A stretch of DNA of 64,000 bases from Sphingomonas_R arantia. GTDB taxonomy: Bacteria; Pseudomonadota; Alphaproteobacteria; Sphingomonadales; Sphingomonadaceae. The stretch lies in contig NZ_JBHUGS010000002.1 in the NCBI RefSeq assembly GCF_042682045.1, forward strand, positions 248,001-312,000. Direction: 5' to 3'. The translations under genes were made by a program, and so were the position numbers. Positions 24,463 through 33,456 of this stretch are shown one piece after another (positions within the stretch are counted from its first letter, which is position 1; the number at the start of each line of letters is the position of its first letter). A model generated the notes under the pieces. It saw only the letters and a list, made by a program, of their open reading frames with translations. It was not told the origin of the DNA and made no database searches.

Positions 24463-24672
24463 GATTTCCCCCGACGGATTATGCTTCAGCGGAGCACAGG
24501 TTTGCTGTTCATTGCAACCGTCGAACCGGGAAGCCGCCGGGGCGGCGGATTTTACCGGATGAGTCGTCGGAGAGCGTGGGCGTTATTCGCCCGTGGCGAC
24601 GGACTGAGGCCGTGATTCGGTCGAACGCGACCGGCCGTCGCCGCTACACGGGCGACGACCGGCCCGTGTTCG
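24463..24672. terminator. Spacer with inverted repeat downstream of DAHP synthase
   Basis: The 210-base spacer between the exported-protein gene and the end of the DAHP synthase gene contains arms ACACGGGC (24646-24653) and GCCCGTGT (24662-24669). This hairpin follows the synthase stop on the minus strand and may terminate it, although the T-run is weak. No gene is seen. Confidence 0.5.
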
Positions 24673-26046
24673 TCAGGCGGCGGCGCGTTCGCGCAGGCGC
24701 ATTTCCTCGTTGAGCATTTCGGCGAGCAGGAAGGCGAGTTCGATCGACTGGCCCGCGTTCAAGCGCGGATCGCAGTGGGTGTGGTAGCGATCGCCCAGGC
24801 TCTGTTCGGTGACGTCGATCGCGCCGCCGGTGCATTCGGTGACGTTCTGGCCGGTCATTTCGGCATGGATGCCGCCGCCATGCGTCCCCTCCGCACGGTG
24901 GACCGCGAAGAAGCCGCGGACCTCCGCCAGGATTCGGTCGAACGGGCGCGTCTTGTAGCCGCTGGCGGCCTTCACGACGTTGCCGTGCATCGGGTCGCAC
25001 GACCAGACGACCGGGCGACCCTCACGCTGGATCGCGCGGACGAGCGCGGGGAGGTGCTTTTCGATCTTGTCATGGCCGTAGCGCGTGATGAGCGTGATGC
25101 GGCCGGGGATGCGCGCCGGATCGAGCGTGTCGAGCATGCGGAGCAGCGCGTCGGGATCGAGGCTGGGCCCGCACTTGATGCCGATCGGGTTGTGGATGCC
25201 GCGGAGGAATTCGACATGCGAGGAGCCTTCGAACCGCGTGCGATCGCCGATCCAGAGGAAGTGCGCGGACAGGCCGTAATAGTCGCCGGTCAGGCTGTCC
25301 TGCCGGGTGAGCGCCTGTTCGTAGGGGAGCAGCAGCGCCTCGTGGCTGGTGAAGAACTGCGTGCCCTTCAGCTGCGGCACGGTTTCCGGGTTGATCCCGC
25401 AGGCGGCCATGAAGTCGAGCGCCTCGCCGATCCGGTTGGCGACGTCCTGATACTGCGCGGCCCACGGGCTGCGGCCCATGAAATCGAGCGTCCAGGCATG
25501 GACCTGATGCAGGTTGGCATAGCCACCCTGGGCGAATGCGCGGAGCAGGTTGAGCGTCGCGGCCGACTGGCTGTAGGCGCGGATCATGCGCTGAGGATCG
25601 GGCTCGCGTGCGGTCGCCTCGAACCCGATGTCGTTGATGATGTCGCCGCGGTAGCTGGGCAGCGAGACGCCGCCGATCTCCTCCATGTCGGTCGAGCGCG
25701 GCTTGGCGAACTGGCCCGCCATGCGGCCGAGCTTCACGATCGGCAGCTTCGACGCATAGGTCAGCACGACGGCCATCTGCAGGATGACGCGAAACGTATC
25801 GCGGATATAGTTGGGGTGGAATTCCGCGAAACTTTCCGCGCAGTCGCCGCCCTGGAGCAGGAACGCCTTGCCCGCCGCGACTTCGGCCAGCGAGGACGTC
25901 AGATCGCGCGCTTCGCCGGCGAAGACCAGCGGGGGGTAGTGCCCGAGTTCGGCTTCGGCCGCGGCGAGTGCGACGGGGTCGGAATAGGTCGGCAGCTGGC
26001 GCGCTTCGGCCTGCTTCCAGCTGTCGGGAGTCCAGTTGTGTGCCAT
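24673..26046 (-). CDS. aroG: 3-deoxy-7-phosphoheptulonate synthase, class II
   Basis: The 457-residue enzyme condenses phosphoenolpyruvate and erythrose 4-phosphate, the first step of the shikimate pathway. It is the class II (plant/mycobacterial) type: WTPDSWKQAEARQLP at the start, VFAGEARDLTSSLAE, LQGGDCAESFAEF, KLGRMAGQFAKPRS, SRTYSQSAATLNLLRAFA-like segment, and the C-terminal CDPMHGN and GGIHAEMTGQNVTEC. The length agrees with the class. The start MAHNWTP at 26046 lies 73 bases after cysS. Class II enzymes lack the short regulatory domain seen in E. coli AroF/G/H, so regulation is not visible in sequence. Confidence 0.94.
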   Translation of the reverse strand: MAHNWTPDSWKQAEARQLPTYSDPVALAAAEAELGHYPPLVFAGEARDLTSSLAEVAAGKAFLLQGGDCAESFAEFHPNYIRDTFRVILQMAVVLTYASKLPIVKLGRMAGQFAKPRSTDMEEIGGVSLPSYRGDIINDIGFEATAREPDPQRMIRAYSQSAATLNLLRAFAQGGYANLHQVHAWTLDFMGRSPWAAQYQDVANRIGEALDFMAACGINPETVPQLKGTQFFTSHEALLLPYEQALTRQDSLTGDYYGLSAHFLWIGDRTRFEGSSHVEFLRGIHNPIGIKCGPSLDPDALLRMLDTLDPARIPGRITLITRYGHDKIEKHLPALVRAIQREGRPVVWSCDPMHGNVVKAASGYKTRPFDRILAEVRGFFAVHRAEGTHGGGIHAEMTGQNVTECTGGAIDVTEQSLGDRYHTHCDPRLNAGQSIELAFLLAEMLNEEMRLRERAAA

Positions 26047-26119
26047 TTACGTTTCCCAGTGTTCGCAATTTCCTTGCGTCGGACATGACCGAAACGCAAC
26101 CTTCGTCGACGGCAGCCCG

Positions 26120-27643
26120 TCAGTCGCCGAGCAGCGGGCGCCATTCCCAGCCGAACGGGTCGCCGTCCATAACCTCGACACCGCCGGCCGCCAGTTGGTC
26201 GCGGAGCGCGTCCGAGGTCGCAAAGTCGCGCGCGGCGCGGGCTGCGGCGCGGTCGGCGAGGAGGGTGGCGACGTCGTCGTCCTGGAGCGCGGCGGCGGCG
26301 GGGCGGAGTGACAGTGCGCGACGGTCCAGCGTGACGAGGCCAAGCCCGAGGACGAGGTCCATGCTGGCGACGAGGCGGAGCCGTTCGTCGGCTGGGATGG
26401 ACTTGTCGGCGATCGCGTCTTCCAGCACGGGGAGCGCCTGCGGAGTCATCAGGTCGGCGGCGATGGCGGCGTCGAATCTGGCGAGATAGTCACATGCCTT
26501 CGTGCCGAGCGGCTGCTCGATCACATCGCGCTGGTAGGTCGTGGCCGCACCGCGCGCGTCGGTCGCCTCCGCCAGGACGCGGATCCAGCCGGTGTCGGTC
26601 GCCTTGGCGCGGAGGGCGACGACCGCGGAGACGAGCCGCTTGAGCCGGGTCAGCGCAGCGCCGAGGCCGTCGGCGGAGAAGTCCAGTTCGGAGCGGTAGT
26701 GCGACGACAGGCACATCATGCGGTAGGCGAGCGGCGATACGCCACGGTCGACGAGCGAGGCAAGGGTCGCGAAACCGCCCTTCGACTTCGACATCTTGGC
26801 GCCGCGATCGACGAGGAAGTTGTTGTGCATCCACACGTTCGCGCCGGTGGCTGACGTGCAGGTGAACGCCTGGTTCTGCGCGATCTCGTTCACATGGTGG
26901 ATTTCGCGGTGGTCGATGCCGCCGGTGTGAATGTCGAACTGCCGCCCGAGATACTTGAGGCTCATGACCGAGCATTCGAGGTGCCAGCCGGGCGCGCCGG
27001 GGCCCCAGGGGGAGATCCATTCCATCTGACGGTCGGCCCCGGGCGCGGACGTGCGCCACAGCGCGAAGTCGGCCGCGTTGCGCTTGCCGGCGACCGCATC
27101 GATCCGCGCGACGACGTCGTCCGGCCGCGCGCCGGCGAGCAGGCCGTAGTCGGGGACGCGCGACGTGTCGAAATAGAGACCGGTGTCGAGTTGGTAGGCC
27201 GCGCCGTGGCCCTCGATCGTGCGGGCGAAGGCGATCATGTCCTGAACATGCTCCGTCGCGACGCTCCACAGCGTCGGCGCACGCACGCCGAGCGCGGCGA
27301 GATCGGACTTGAACGCGGCGGTGTAGAAAGCGGCGATGTCGTGGATGCTGCGCCCGGTTGCGGTCGCGGCGGCCTCCATCTTGTCGTCGCCGGCATCGGC
27401 ATCCGACGTCAGGTGGCCGACGTCGGTGATGTTGATGACGTGGTTGACCGCATAGCCCTTCCAGTTGAGCGTGCGGCGGAGCGTATCGGTGAAGACATAG
27501 GCGCGCAGATTGCCGAGATGCGCGAAATTATAGACGGTCGGCCCGCAGCTGTAGATCCGGACGAGGTCGTGATCGATCGGCACGAACGGCGCAGTGGCGC
27601 GCGTCATGCTGTTGAACAGGATCAGCGGGGCAGGAGACGTCAT
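26120..27643 (-). CDS. cysS: Cysteinyl-tRNA synthetase
   Basis: The 507-residue class Ia synthetase charges tRNA-Cys. The zinc ligands are visible: SCGPTVYN, WHLECSVMS and HTGGIDHREIHHVNE. The HIGH equivalent is AHLGN and the KMSKS motif is KMSKSKGGF; the usual form is KMSKSLGN, a small variation. Start ATG at 27643 (MTSPAP) gives the normal N-terminus; the upstream in-frame codons to 27679 are not needed. Expected length is about 460-500, so this is slightly long, due to extra residues in the C-terminal region. It precedes the DAHP synthase on the same strand. Confidence 0.96.
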   Translation of the reverse strand: MTSPAPLILFNSMTRATAPFVPIDHDLVRIYSCGPTVYNFAHLGNLRAYVFTDTLRRTLNWKGYAVNHVINITDVGHLTSDADAGDDKMEAAATATGRSIHDIAAFYTAAFKSDLAALGVRAPTLWSVATEHVQDMIAFARTIEGHGAAYQLDTGLYFDTSRVPDYGLLAGARPDDVVARIDAVAGKRNAADFALWRTSAPGADRQMEWISPWGPGAPGWHLECSVMSLKYLGRQFDIHTGGIDHREIHHVNEIAQNQAFTCTSATGANVWMHNNFLVDRGAKMSKSKGGFATLASLVDRGVSPLAYRMMCLSSHYRSELDFSADGLGAALTRLKRLVSAVVALRAKATDTGWIRVLAEATDARGAATTYQRDVIEQPLGTKACDYLARFDAAIAADLMTPQALPVLEDAIADKSIPADERLRLVASMDLVLGLGLVTLDRRALSLRPAAAALQDDDVATLLADRAAARAARDFATSDALRDQLAAGGVEVMDGDPFGWEWRPLLGD

Positions 27644-27679
27644 CGACAGTCCATAGGCGTGGCGGTGTGCCGCGGGCAA

Positions 27680-27716
27680 AGAAAAAGGCGGGGGCCCTGG
27701 GGCCGCCCGCCTTCAA
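27680..27716 (-). terminator. Rho-independent terminator of the small lipoprotein gene
   Basis: Arms AAGGCGGG (27685-27692) and CCCGCCTT (27706-27713) flank a GC loop, and the minus-strand product ends in a T-run (TTTTTCTTT). It lies 38 bases after the small lipoprotein stop. Confidence 0.82.
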
Positions 27717-27753
27717 ACCGTCTGCTCCGGTCCGAAGACCGGGGCAGCCACGA

Positions 27754-28023
27754 TCACATCGCGTTTGCGGCGTTCGCAGCAACGGCGCCGTTGTCGACAG
27801 CGTCTTCGACGTTGTCGGCAGCTGCGGACATGTTGTCAGCAGCGTTCTCGAGAGCGGCTTCGGTCGACTCGTTCGTCGCGTTGTCGGCGGCGTCTTCGAG
27901 GTTGTCGGCGGCGTTGTCCATGGACTCGGCGACGTTCTCGGCGGCGTTTTCGGCCGGGGTATTGTTCGTGCAGGCGGCCAGAGACATCAGGCCGGCGGCG
28001 ACGACGAAGCTGAGCTTCTTCAT
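27754..28023 (-). CDS. Small Ala/Asn/Asp-rich lipoprotein
   Basis: The 89-residue protein has a lipoprotein signal (MKKLSFVVAAGLMSLAAC, lipobox LAAC, acylated cysteine 18). The mature part has many Ala, Asn, Asp and Glu residues, with repeats of NAADN/DAADN/NVEDAVDN type (for instance AENAAENVAES, DNLEDAADNA and ADNMSAAADNVEDAVDNG), likely forming an amphipathic helix. This recalls the Lpp-like architecture, but no lysine or arginine end is present for peptidoglycan attachment. The start at 28023 gives a normal lipoprotein N-terminus. It is transcribed alone, divergent from the glycosyltransferase gene. Function unknown. Confidence 0.8.
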   Translation of the reverse strand: MKKLSFVVAAGLMSLAACTNNTPAENAAENVAESMDNAADNLEDAADNATNESTEAALENAADNMSAAADNVEDAVDNGAVAANAANAM

Positions 28024-28259
28024 ATGTGCTGCTCCAAGAAAGGCAAACGGAAGGGCCGGCCCGAATGCCGCCCCCTGTTCGTCTGTAGCGGCGTCATCTC
28101 TTCCGTCAACGTAGAAATAGCGTGAACGGTGTGCGGTTCGTCGCATTTAACTGATGTGGTTCATGCAGGCGCAACCTACGTGTGCCGCGAACGTTTGTTC
28201 ATCAACAGCGCCGGGTTACGCCCGCTGCCGCTAACCCATCATTCCCAAGGTAGACATCC
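28024..28259. promoter_or_regulatory. Divergent intergenic region
   Basis: The 236 bases separate the minus-strand lipoprotein gene and the plus-strand glycosyltransferase gene, so both promoters must lie here. The middle is less GC-rich than surrounding coding DNA. An imperfect AAGGT ribosome site precedes ATG 28260. I cannot place boxes or operators with confidence. Confidence 0.4.
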
Positions 28260-30548
28260 ATGGCATCCACCCCGACCGATCCGAAGATCGAAAACCGCAT
28301 CGAACGGATCGCGATCGTGGGCAATCATCCGCCGCGGCTGTGTGGCATCGCCACGTTCACGCGCGACACGGCAGTCGCGTTGCGCGCCGCGTTCCCGGAC
28401 CTGGCGATCGACGTCTATGCGATGAACGATGTGGGCGCGGCGCACGACTATGCCGGATCCGTGGTCGCGGAGATCGGGCAGGACGATATCGCCGACTATC
28501 GCGCGGCGGCCCGCCTGATCGACGAGAGCGGTGCGCAGGTCGTGATGGTGCAGCATGAATATGGCATCTTCGGCGGGCCGGCCGGGGCCAACCTGCTGAC
28601 GTTGCTCGACCGCGTGACGGTGCCGGTGATCGTCGTGCTGCACACGGTGCTGGAAACGCCGAATCCCGAACAGCGCGCGGTGATCGAGGCACTGGCGCGG
28701 CGTGCGTCCAAGCTGATCGTCATGGCCGAGAAGGGCCGCGACATCTTGCAGCACGTCCACGGCCTGTCGCGTGATTCGATCGAAGTCGTCGCGCACGGCG
28801 TGCCGGATCGGCCGTTCGATCAGGGCGCGGTCAAGAAGACGCGGTTCGGGTTCGACGGCCGCAAGGTACTGATGACGTTCGGCCTGCTGTCCCCCAACAA
28901 GGGGATCGAGACGATGCTGCGCGCGCTGCCGGCGATCGTGGCGGCGAACCCGACCGCGCTGTACGTGATCCTGGGGGCGACGCACCCGCATCTGGTGGCG
29001 CGCGAAGGCGAGGCGTATCGCGACGGCCTGCGCGCGCTGGCGGACGAGCTGGGCGTGCTCGACAATATCCGCTTCGTCGACGGGTTCCTGGAGCAGGAAC
29101 TGCTGCTCGATTATGTCGAGGCGGCGGATATCTACGTGACGCCTTATCTCAACGAGGCGCAGATCACGTCGGGCACGCTGGCCTATGCGGTCAGCCTGGG
29201 AAAGCCGGTGGTGTCGACGCCGTACTGGCATGCGAGCGAACTGCTGTCGAACGGGACGGGCATCCTCGCCGCGTTCGGCGACAGCGACGCGTTTGCGCGT
29301 GAGATCAACGGGTTGTTCGCGGATCCTGAGAGGATGCGTGCAATTGCCGAGCGCGCCTATGCGATCGGCCGCGGCATGACGTGGGAGACCGCGGCGCACC
29401 GTTACATGGCGATCATGCGCGCCGCCGTCCGCCGCCAGCCGGTGCGGATGGTGCAGCGGCCGGTCGCCGAGCTGCCGATCGTGGTGCCGGACCTCACCGG
29501 GGTGGAGCGGATCACCGACGGGTGCGGGATGATCCAGCATTCGATCTTCTCCGTGCCGGACCGCGACCATGGCTATTGCGTGGACGACAATTGCCGCGCG
29601 CTGATGCTGATGCACCGGATCGACGGTGACGCATCCGCACGGGCGGACCAGCTTGCGACGGTCTATGCCTCGTTCGTCCAGCATGCCTGGAACGGCGAGA
29701 CCGGGCGGTTCCGCAACTTCATGGGCTTCGACCGTAGCTGGATGGAGAGCGTGGGGTCGGAGGACAGCTTCGGGCGGTCGCTCTGGTCGATCGGTGACAC
29801 CGCGGCGCGGGCGCGCAAGGCCGACCTGCGGCGTTGGGCGCTGCACCTGTTCGATCAGGTGGCGCCCTATGCGCATGAGTTGGGCAGCCCGCGGACCTGG
29901 GCGTTCGCGCTACTTGGCGCCGACGCTGTGCTGGAAGTACATCCGAGCCATGCGGTGGCCCAGCGGCTGGTCAAATATTTCGGCGAGAAGCTGTCGCGCC
30001 GGTTGGCCGATGCCCGACGTGAGGACTGGATCTGGTTCGAATCCGTGCTGGGGTACGACAATGCACGTCTGCCGGAAGCGTTGATCCGGGCCGCCGCGCG
30101 GACGGGCAATTCGGCCTGGATGGCGGATGGGCTTGCTGCGCTGGAGTGGCTGGAGACGGTCCACACCGGGCCGCAGGGTTATTACCGTGCGGTCGGGACG
30201 GAGAGCTTCGGCCGTGAATATGTCGGGCCGTTGCGGTTCGACCAGCAGCCGCTCGAGGCGTGGGCCTCAATCGATGCGACGCTGACCGCCTACCGCATGA
30301 CGGGTGCCGAGACGTGGCGCGATGCCGCGGTACGGGCCTATCGCTGGTATCTCGGTGCCAACGATGTCGGCATTCCGCTCGCGTCGATTATCGACGGTGG
30401 CTGCTTTGACGGATTGATGAGCGACCGGGTCAACCTTAATCAGGGAGCCGAATCGGTGCTGGCTTTCCAGTTCGCTTGCTGCGCCATGGCGTCGTTGGCG
30501 CTGGAACCGGCCCAATCCGCGGACGATCGGTCGAGCCAGGTTTCCTAG
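28260..30548 (+). CDS. GT4-family glycosyltransferase fused to toroid-like domain
   Basis: The 762-residue protein has two parts. Residues 1-400 form a GT-B fold of family 4: IAIVGNHPPRLCGIATFTRDTA, MVQHEYGIFGGPAG, LMTFGLLSPNKGIETMLRALP, VILGATHP and YLNEAQITSGTLAYAVSLGKPVV. Residues about 410-760 contain HGYCVDDNCRALMLMHRI and repeated Trp- and Arg-rich helices, typical of an alpha/alpha-toroid glycosidase-like domain. Proteins of this two-part type sit beside GH130 phosphorylases. The neighbour 30587-31870 is GH130, with only 38 bases between. A role in building or trimming a mannose-containing polymer is inferred; neither donor nor acceptor is known. Confidence 0.88.
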   Translation: MASTPTDPKIENRIERIAIVGNHPPRLCGIATFTRDTAVALRAAFPDLAIDVYAMNDVGAAHDYAGSVVAEIGQDDIADYRAAARLIDESGAQVVMVQHEYGIFGGPAGANLLTLLDRVTVPVIVVLHTVLETPNPEQRAVIEALARRASKLIVMAEKGRDILQHVHGLSRDSIEVVAHGVPDRPFDQGAVKKTRFGFDGRKVLMTFGLLSPNKGIETMLRALPAIVAANPTALYVILGATHPHLVAREGEAYRDGLRALADELGVLDNIRFVDGFLEQELLLDYVEAADIYVTPYLNEAQITSGTLAYAVSLGKPVVSTPYWHASELLSNGTGILAAFGDSDAFAREINGLFADPERMRAIAERAYAIGRGMTWETAAHRYMAIMRAAVRRQPVRMVQRPVAELPIVVPDLTGVERITDGCGMIQHSIFSVPDRDHGYCVDDNCRALMLMHRIDGDASARADQLATVYASFVQHAWNGETGRFRNFMGFDRSWMESVGSEDSFGRSLWSIGDTAARARKADLRRWALHLFDQVAPYAHELGSPRTWAFALLGADAVLEVHPSHAVAQRLVKYFGEKLSRRLADARREDWIWFESVLGYDNARLPEALIRAAARTGNSAWMADGLAALEWLETVHTGPQGYYRAVGTESFGREYVGPLRFDQQPLEAWASIDATLTAYRMTGAETWRDAAVRAYRWYLGANDVGIPLASIIDGGCFDGLMSDRVNLNQGAESVLAFQFACCAMASLALEPAQSADDRSSQVS

Positions 30549-30586
30549 CGCGCCGGCGTCCGCGCCGCGAAAGGGTACGGACGCTA

Positions 30587-31870
30587 GTGATCGATGTCAT
30601 ACACGCCCTGTTGAAGCTGGCGGCCGACCCCGCCCGCGTCGTCGTGCGGCCGTTTCATATTCCGATCGAGGCGGGGAAGGTACCCGGGCGGCCCGGGCGG
30701 GTGCGGCGGATCGTCGATGCGGTGATGGCGCTGAACCCGGAGCAGACCGAGGCGGAGCTAGACTTGGTGCTGCGCGATTTCGAGGCGAGGCACTGGCAGA
30801 CGCGCAACGTATTCGACCTGCGCTACGCGGCGATCGAGCGGGCGCTGGAGCTGGACGGGTCGACCATCCCGCATGCCAAGCGGCAGCTGATCGGCGCCTA
30901 TTTCTGTCACGAATACAGCTATGCCGCCGCCGCGTTGATGAACCCCAGCATCATTCCGCATCCCGACCAGACCGGGCTGAGCGGTGGTGCGATCCGGATC
31001 GCGATGTCGCTGCGCGCAGTGGGGGAGGGGCACATCTCCTCCGTCGCGTTCCGCGAGGGGATTCTCGGGCCCGGCGCGAATTTCGAGCTGATGGCCGAGC
31101 CGCCGTTCGCGACCGCCGCCGACATGGCGCGCGAGCTCGATCGCGGCGCGGTGGAGGTGCACCGCCATCCCGACAGTTCGCTGTCGGGTACGGTGCTGTT
31201 CCCGGTGACCGAGGCGCAGCGCAACGGGTTGGAAGACCTGCGGCTCGTCGAGTTCACGCACGACGACGGTTCGGTCGAATGGCTCGGGACGTACACCGCC
31301 TATTCCGGGTCGACGATCCGGTCCGAACTGTTGCGCACCAGCAATTTCCGCAGCTTCATCTTCCAGCCGATGAGTGGGCCGGCGGCGCGCAACAAGGGGA
31401 TGGCGCTGTTCCCGCGCAAGATCGGCGACGAATATATGATGATCGGCCGGCAGGACGGCGAGAACCTCTACCTGCTGCGGTCCAAGACCATCGATTTCTG
31501 GGGTGAGGGCGAGCTGCTCCTGACGCCGCATTATCCGTGGGAGATGGTGCAGATCGGCAATTGCGGATCACCGATCGAGCTGGACGAGGGCTGGCTGCTG
31601 CTGACCCACGGCGTCGGCGCGATGCGGAAATATTCGATCGGCGCGGTGCTGCTCGATAAGGAGGACCCGTCAAAGGTGCTGGGGCGGACGTCGCAGCCGA
31701 TCCTGACGCCGAATGAGGATCGCGAGGGCTATGTGCCCAACGTGGTCTACACCTGCGGCGCGTTGAAGCAGGACGACATGCTGTTCGTGCCCTACGGCGT
31801 GGCGGACAGTTCGGTGGCGTTCGCGTGGGTTTCAATCCCGCACCTGCTGGCGGGCATGAAGGCGGACTGA
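30587..31870 (+). CDS. GH130 family glycoside phosphorylase
   Basis: The 427-residue protein is a five-bladed beta-propeller phosphorylase of GH130, which phosphorolyses beta-mannosides. Visible conserved parts are VRRIVDAVMALN, ERALELDGSTIPHAKRQLIGAYFCHEYSY (containing the catalytic-acid region), AAALMNPSIIPHPDQTGL and a late YVPNVVYTCGAL-K-DD segment, the GH130 end. The start GTG 30587 precedes IDVIHAL; a weak ribosome site makes the start uncertain. It is paired with the GT4/toroid gene. The preferred bond, beta-1,2 or beta-1,4 mannosyl, cannot be inferred from motifs alone. Confidence 0.88.
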   Translation: MIDVIHALLKLAADPARVVVRPFHIPIEAGKVPGRPGRVRRIVDAVMALNPEQTEAELDLVLRDFEARHWQTRNVFDLRYAAIERALELDGSTIPHAKRQLIGAYFCHEYSYAAAALMNPSIIPHPDQTGLSGGAIRIAMSLRAVGEGHISSVAFREGILGPGANFELMAEPPFATAADMARELDRGAVEVHRHPDSSLSGTVLFPVTEAQRNGLEDLRLVEFTHDDGSVEWLGTYTAYSGSTIRSELLRTSNFRSFIFQPMSGPAARNKGMALFPRKIGDEYMMIGRQDGENLYLLRSKTIDFWGEGELLLTPHYPWEMVQIGNCGSPIELDEGWLLLTHGVGAMRKYSIGAVLLDKEDPSKVLGRTSQPILTPNEDREGYVPNVVYTCGALKQDDMLFVPYGVADSSVAFAWVSIPHLLAGMKAD

Positions 31871-31893
31871 GGGGCTTCTCAGCTCAGTATGTT

Positions 31894-31954
31894 CGCCGGC
31901 GGAGGCCGGGGCCTTGGTGACGGGTTTTCACCTAGGCCCCGGCCTTCGCCGGGG
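31894..31954. repeat. Inverted repeat between converging GH130 and peptidase genes
   Basis: Left arm 31894-31916 (GCCGGCGGAGGCCGGGGCC) pairs with right arm 31931-31954 (GGCCCCGGCCTTCGCCGGGG). The loop of about 15 bases includes CGGGTTTTCA. It lies exactly between the converging stops of the GH130 and M28 genes and may act as a terminator or repeat element. A related half-copy lies after the metC gene. Confidence 0.65.
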
Positions 31955-31965
31955 AATGATATTGC

Positions 31966-33354
31966 CTACTCCCCGTCGCCCTTCTCCACCGGGCCGAGTT
32001 CGGTCGGGTCGTTGGCGACGACCGCGAGCAGCGTCGTCCAGGCGGCGACGTTCTGGCGGAGCTGGGCCGGGTCGACCTTGTCGAGCGTGTCGTCGGGGGT
32101 GTGGTGGATGTCGAAATAGCGCGTGACGTCCTGCCGCAGGCTGACGATCGGGATGCCGGTGGCAGCCAGCGGGGTGATGTCGGAGCCGCCGGACGCGCTG
32201 TTGTTGCCGCGCGCGATGCCGAGCGGGGCGAGCGCGGCGGCGATGCGGTCCATGACGGACATAGCGGCAGGAGTAACCTTCGTGTCGAATTTCCAGACGC
32301 GGTCGGCGCCGGAGTCGGATTCGGCCATCAGCGCATGCTTCTCGTTCGGGTGGGCCTTGGCATAGGCGATGCCGCCGAACGCGCCGACCTCCTCCGCGCC
32401 GAACCAGACGACGCGGATCGTGCGGAGCGGGCGGCCGGCGTCCATGACGCGCTTGGCCGCCGCGGTGGTGATCGCAAGGCCGGTCGCGTCGTCGATCGTC
32501 CCGGTGCCGAGATCCCAGCTGTCGAGATGGCCGCCGACGACGATCACGCCCGCTTTGGGGTCACGCCCCGGAACCTCCCCCACCACATTGCCGGACTGGC
32601 GCGTGCCGATCTGCCGCGGGGTCAGCAGCAGGCGCATCTTCACTGGCTTGCCGCGCTTCAGGATGCGGTCGAGCTGGTCGGCGTCGGGGATGCTGAGCGC
32701 GGCGGCCGGGATCGGTGTCGCGCCGTCGGCGAAGACCTGCACGCCGGTATGGGGGGTGCGGTGATGGTCGGTGCCGATCGAGCGGATGACGATCGCGGCG
32801 GCGCCCATCTGCGATGCGACGGTCGGACCCTGGCGGCGGACGATCCCGGACGCGCCGTAGCTCGACCCGTCCTGCGTCGGCATCATGCTGTGCGTCAGGT
32901 AGACGATCCGGCCACGGACCGACGCGGGGGGTGCCGCCTTCAAAGCGGCAATCGAGGGGAAGGCGACGACCTCCGCCTCCAGCCCCGACGCCGGGGTCGC
33001 ACCGCTGTTGCCGAGTGCGGTGAGCGACAGGTTCTGCGGGAAGGGGCTCAGGATCGCGCCGCGTTCCTCGCCGCGGACCCAGACGGGCATGTCGTAGGTC
33101 TCGATATGGACGTTGCGGAAGCCGAGCGATTTCAGCTTGGCGACGCTCCAGGCGCGGGCGCGGGCCTCCGCATCAGTGCCGGCCAGCCGCTGCCCGACCT
33201 CGGTCGTCAGTCCTTCGGTGATGTCGTAGGCGATGTCGTCGGTCAGCGCGGCGTCGCGGAGTGCCGCCACGCGGTCCGGCGTAGACGGTCCCTGCGCGAG
33301 CACGGCGGCGGGAAGGGCGGCGGCGCACAGCAGCGCGAGGGGGATGGTCTTCAT
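31966..33354 (-). CDS. M28 family metallopeptidase
   Basis: The 462-residue protein has a signal peptide (MKTIPLALLCAAALPAAVLAQ) and a PA domain around residues 130-240. The M28 zinc residues follow: the His-Asp of GGHLDSWD, the Asp of DDATG, the Glu pair in FGAEEVGAFGG, the Asp in ESDSGAD, and the final His of YFDIHHTPDDTLD. These exported aminopeptidases and carboxypeptidases release amino acids from peptides. The start at 33354 gives the signal peptide; upstream in-frame codons do not fit. It is divergent from ettA with 102 bases between. Substrate preference is unknown. Confidence 0.93.
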   Translation of the reverse strand: MKTIPLALLCAAALPAAVLAQGPSTPDRVAALRDAALTDDIAYDITEGLTTEVGQRLAGTDAEARARAWSVAKLKSLGFRNVHIETYDMPVWVRGEERGAILSPFPQNLSLTALGNSGATPASGLEAEVVAFPSIAALKAAPPASVRGRIVYLTHSMMPTQDGSSYGASGIVRRQGPTVASQMGAAAIVIRSIGTDHHRTPHTGVQVFADGATPIPAAALSIPDADQLDRILKRGKPVKMRLLLTPRQIGTRQSGNVVGEVPGRDPKAGVIVVGGHLDSWDLGTGTIDDATGLAITTAAAKRVMDAGRPLRTIRVVWFGAEEVGAFGGIAYAKAHPNEKHALMAESDSGADRVWKFDTKVTPAAMSVMDRIAAALAPLGIARGNNSASGGSDITPLAATGIPIVSLRQDVTRYFDIHHTPDDTLDKVDPAQLRQNVAAWTTLLAVVANDPTELGPVEKGDGE

Positions 33355-33456
33355 GGCAGCCTGCCTATCGCCCATGTCCTCGTTTGCCAACGGTGCCGCG
33401 ACCCCTTACATCGCGGACGAAATTCGACAGCCTTACGATATCGGAGACCGCGCCAG

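Noticed and set aside
28239..29876. 545-codon minus-strand open frame opposite the glycosyltransferase
   Set aside because: His/Arg-rich shadow with no motif; the plus-strand protein shows clear GT4 features.
32101..33456. In-frame upstream extension of ettA
   Set aside because: EttA begins at MAVQYSY; the extension lies antisense to the M28 peptidase and has no homologous look.
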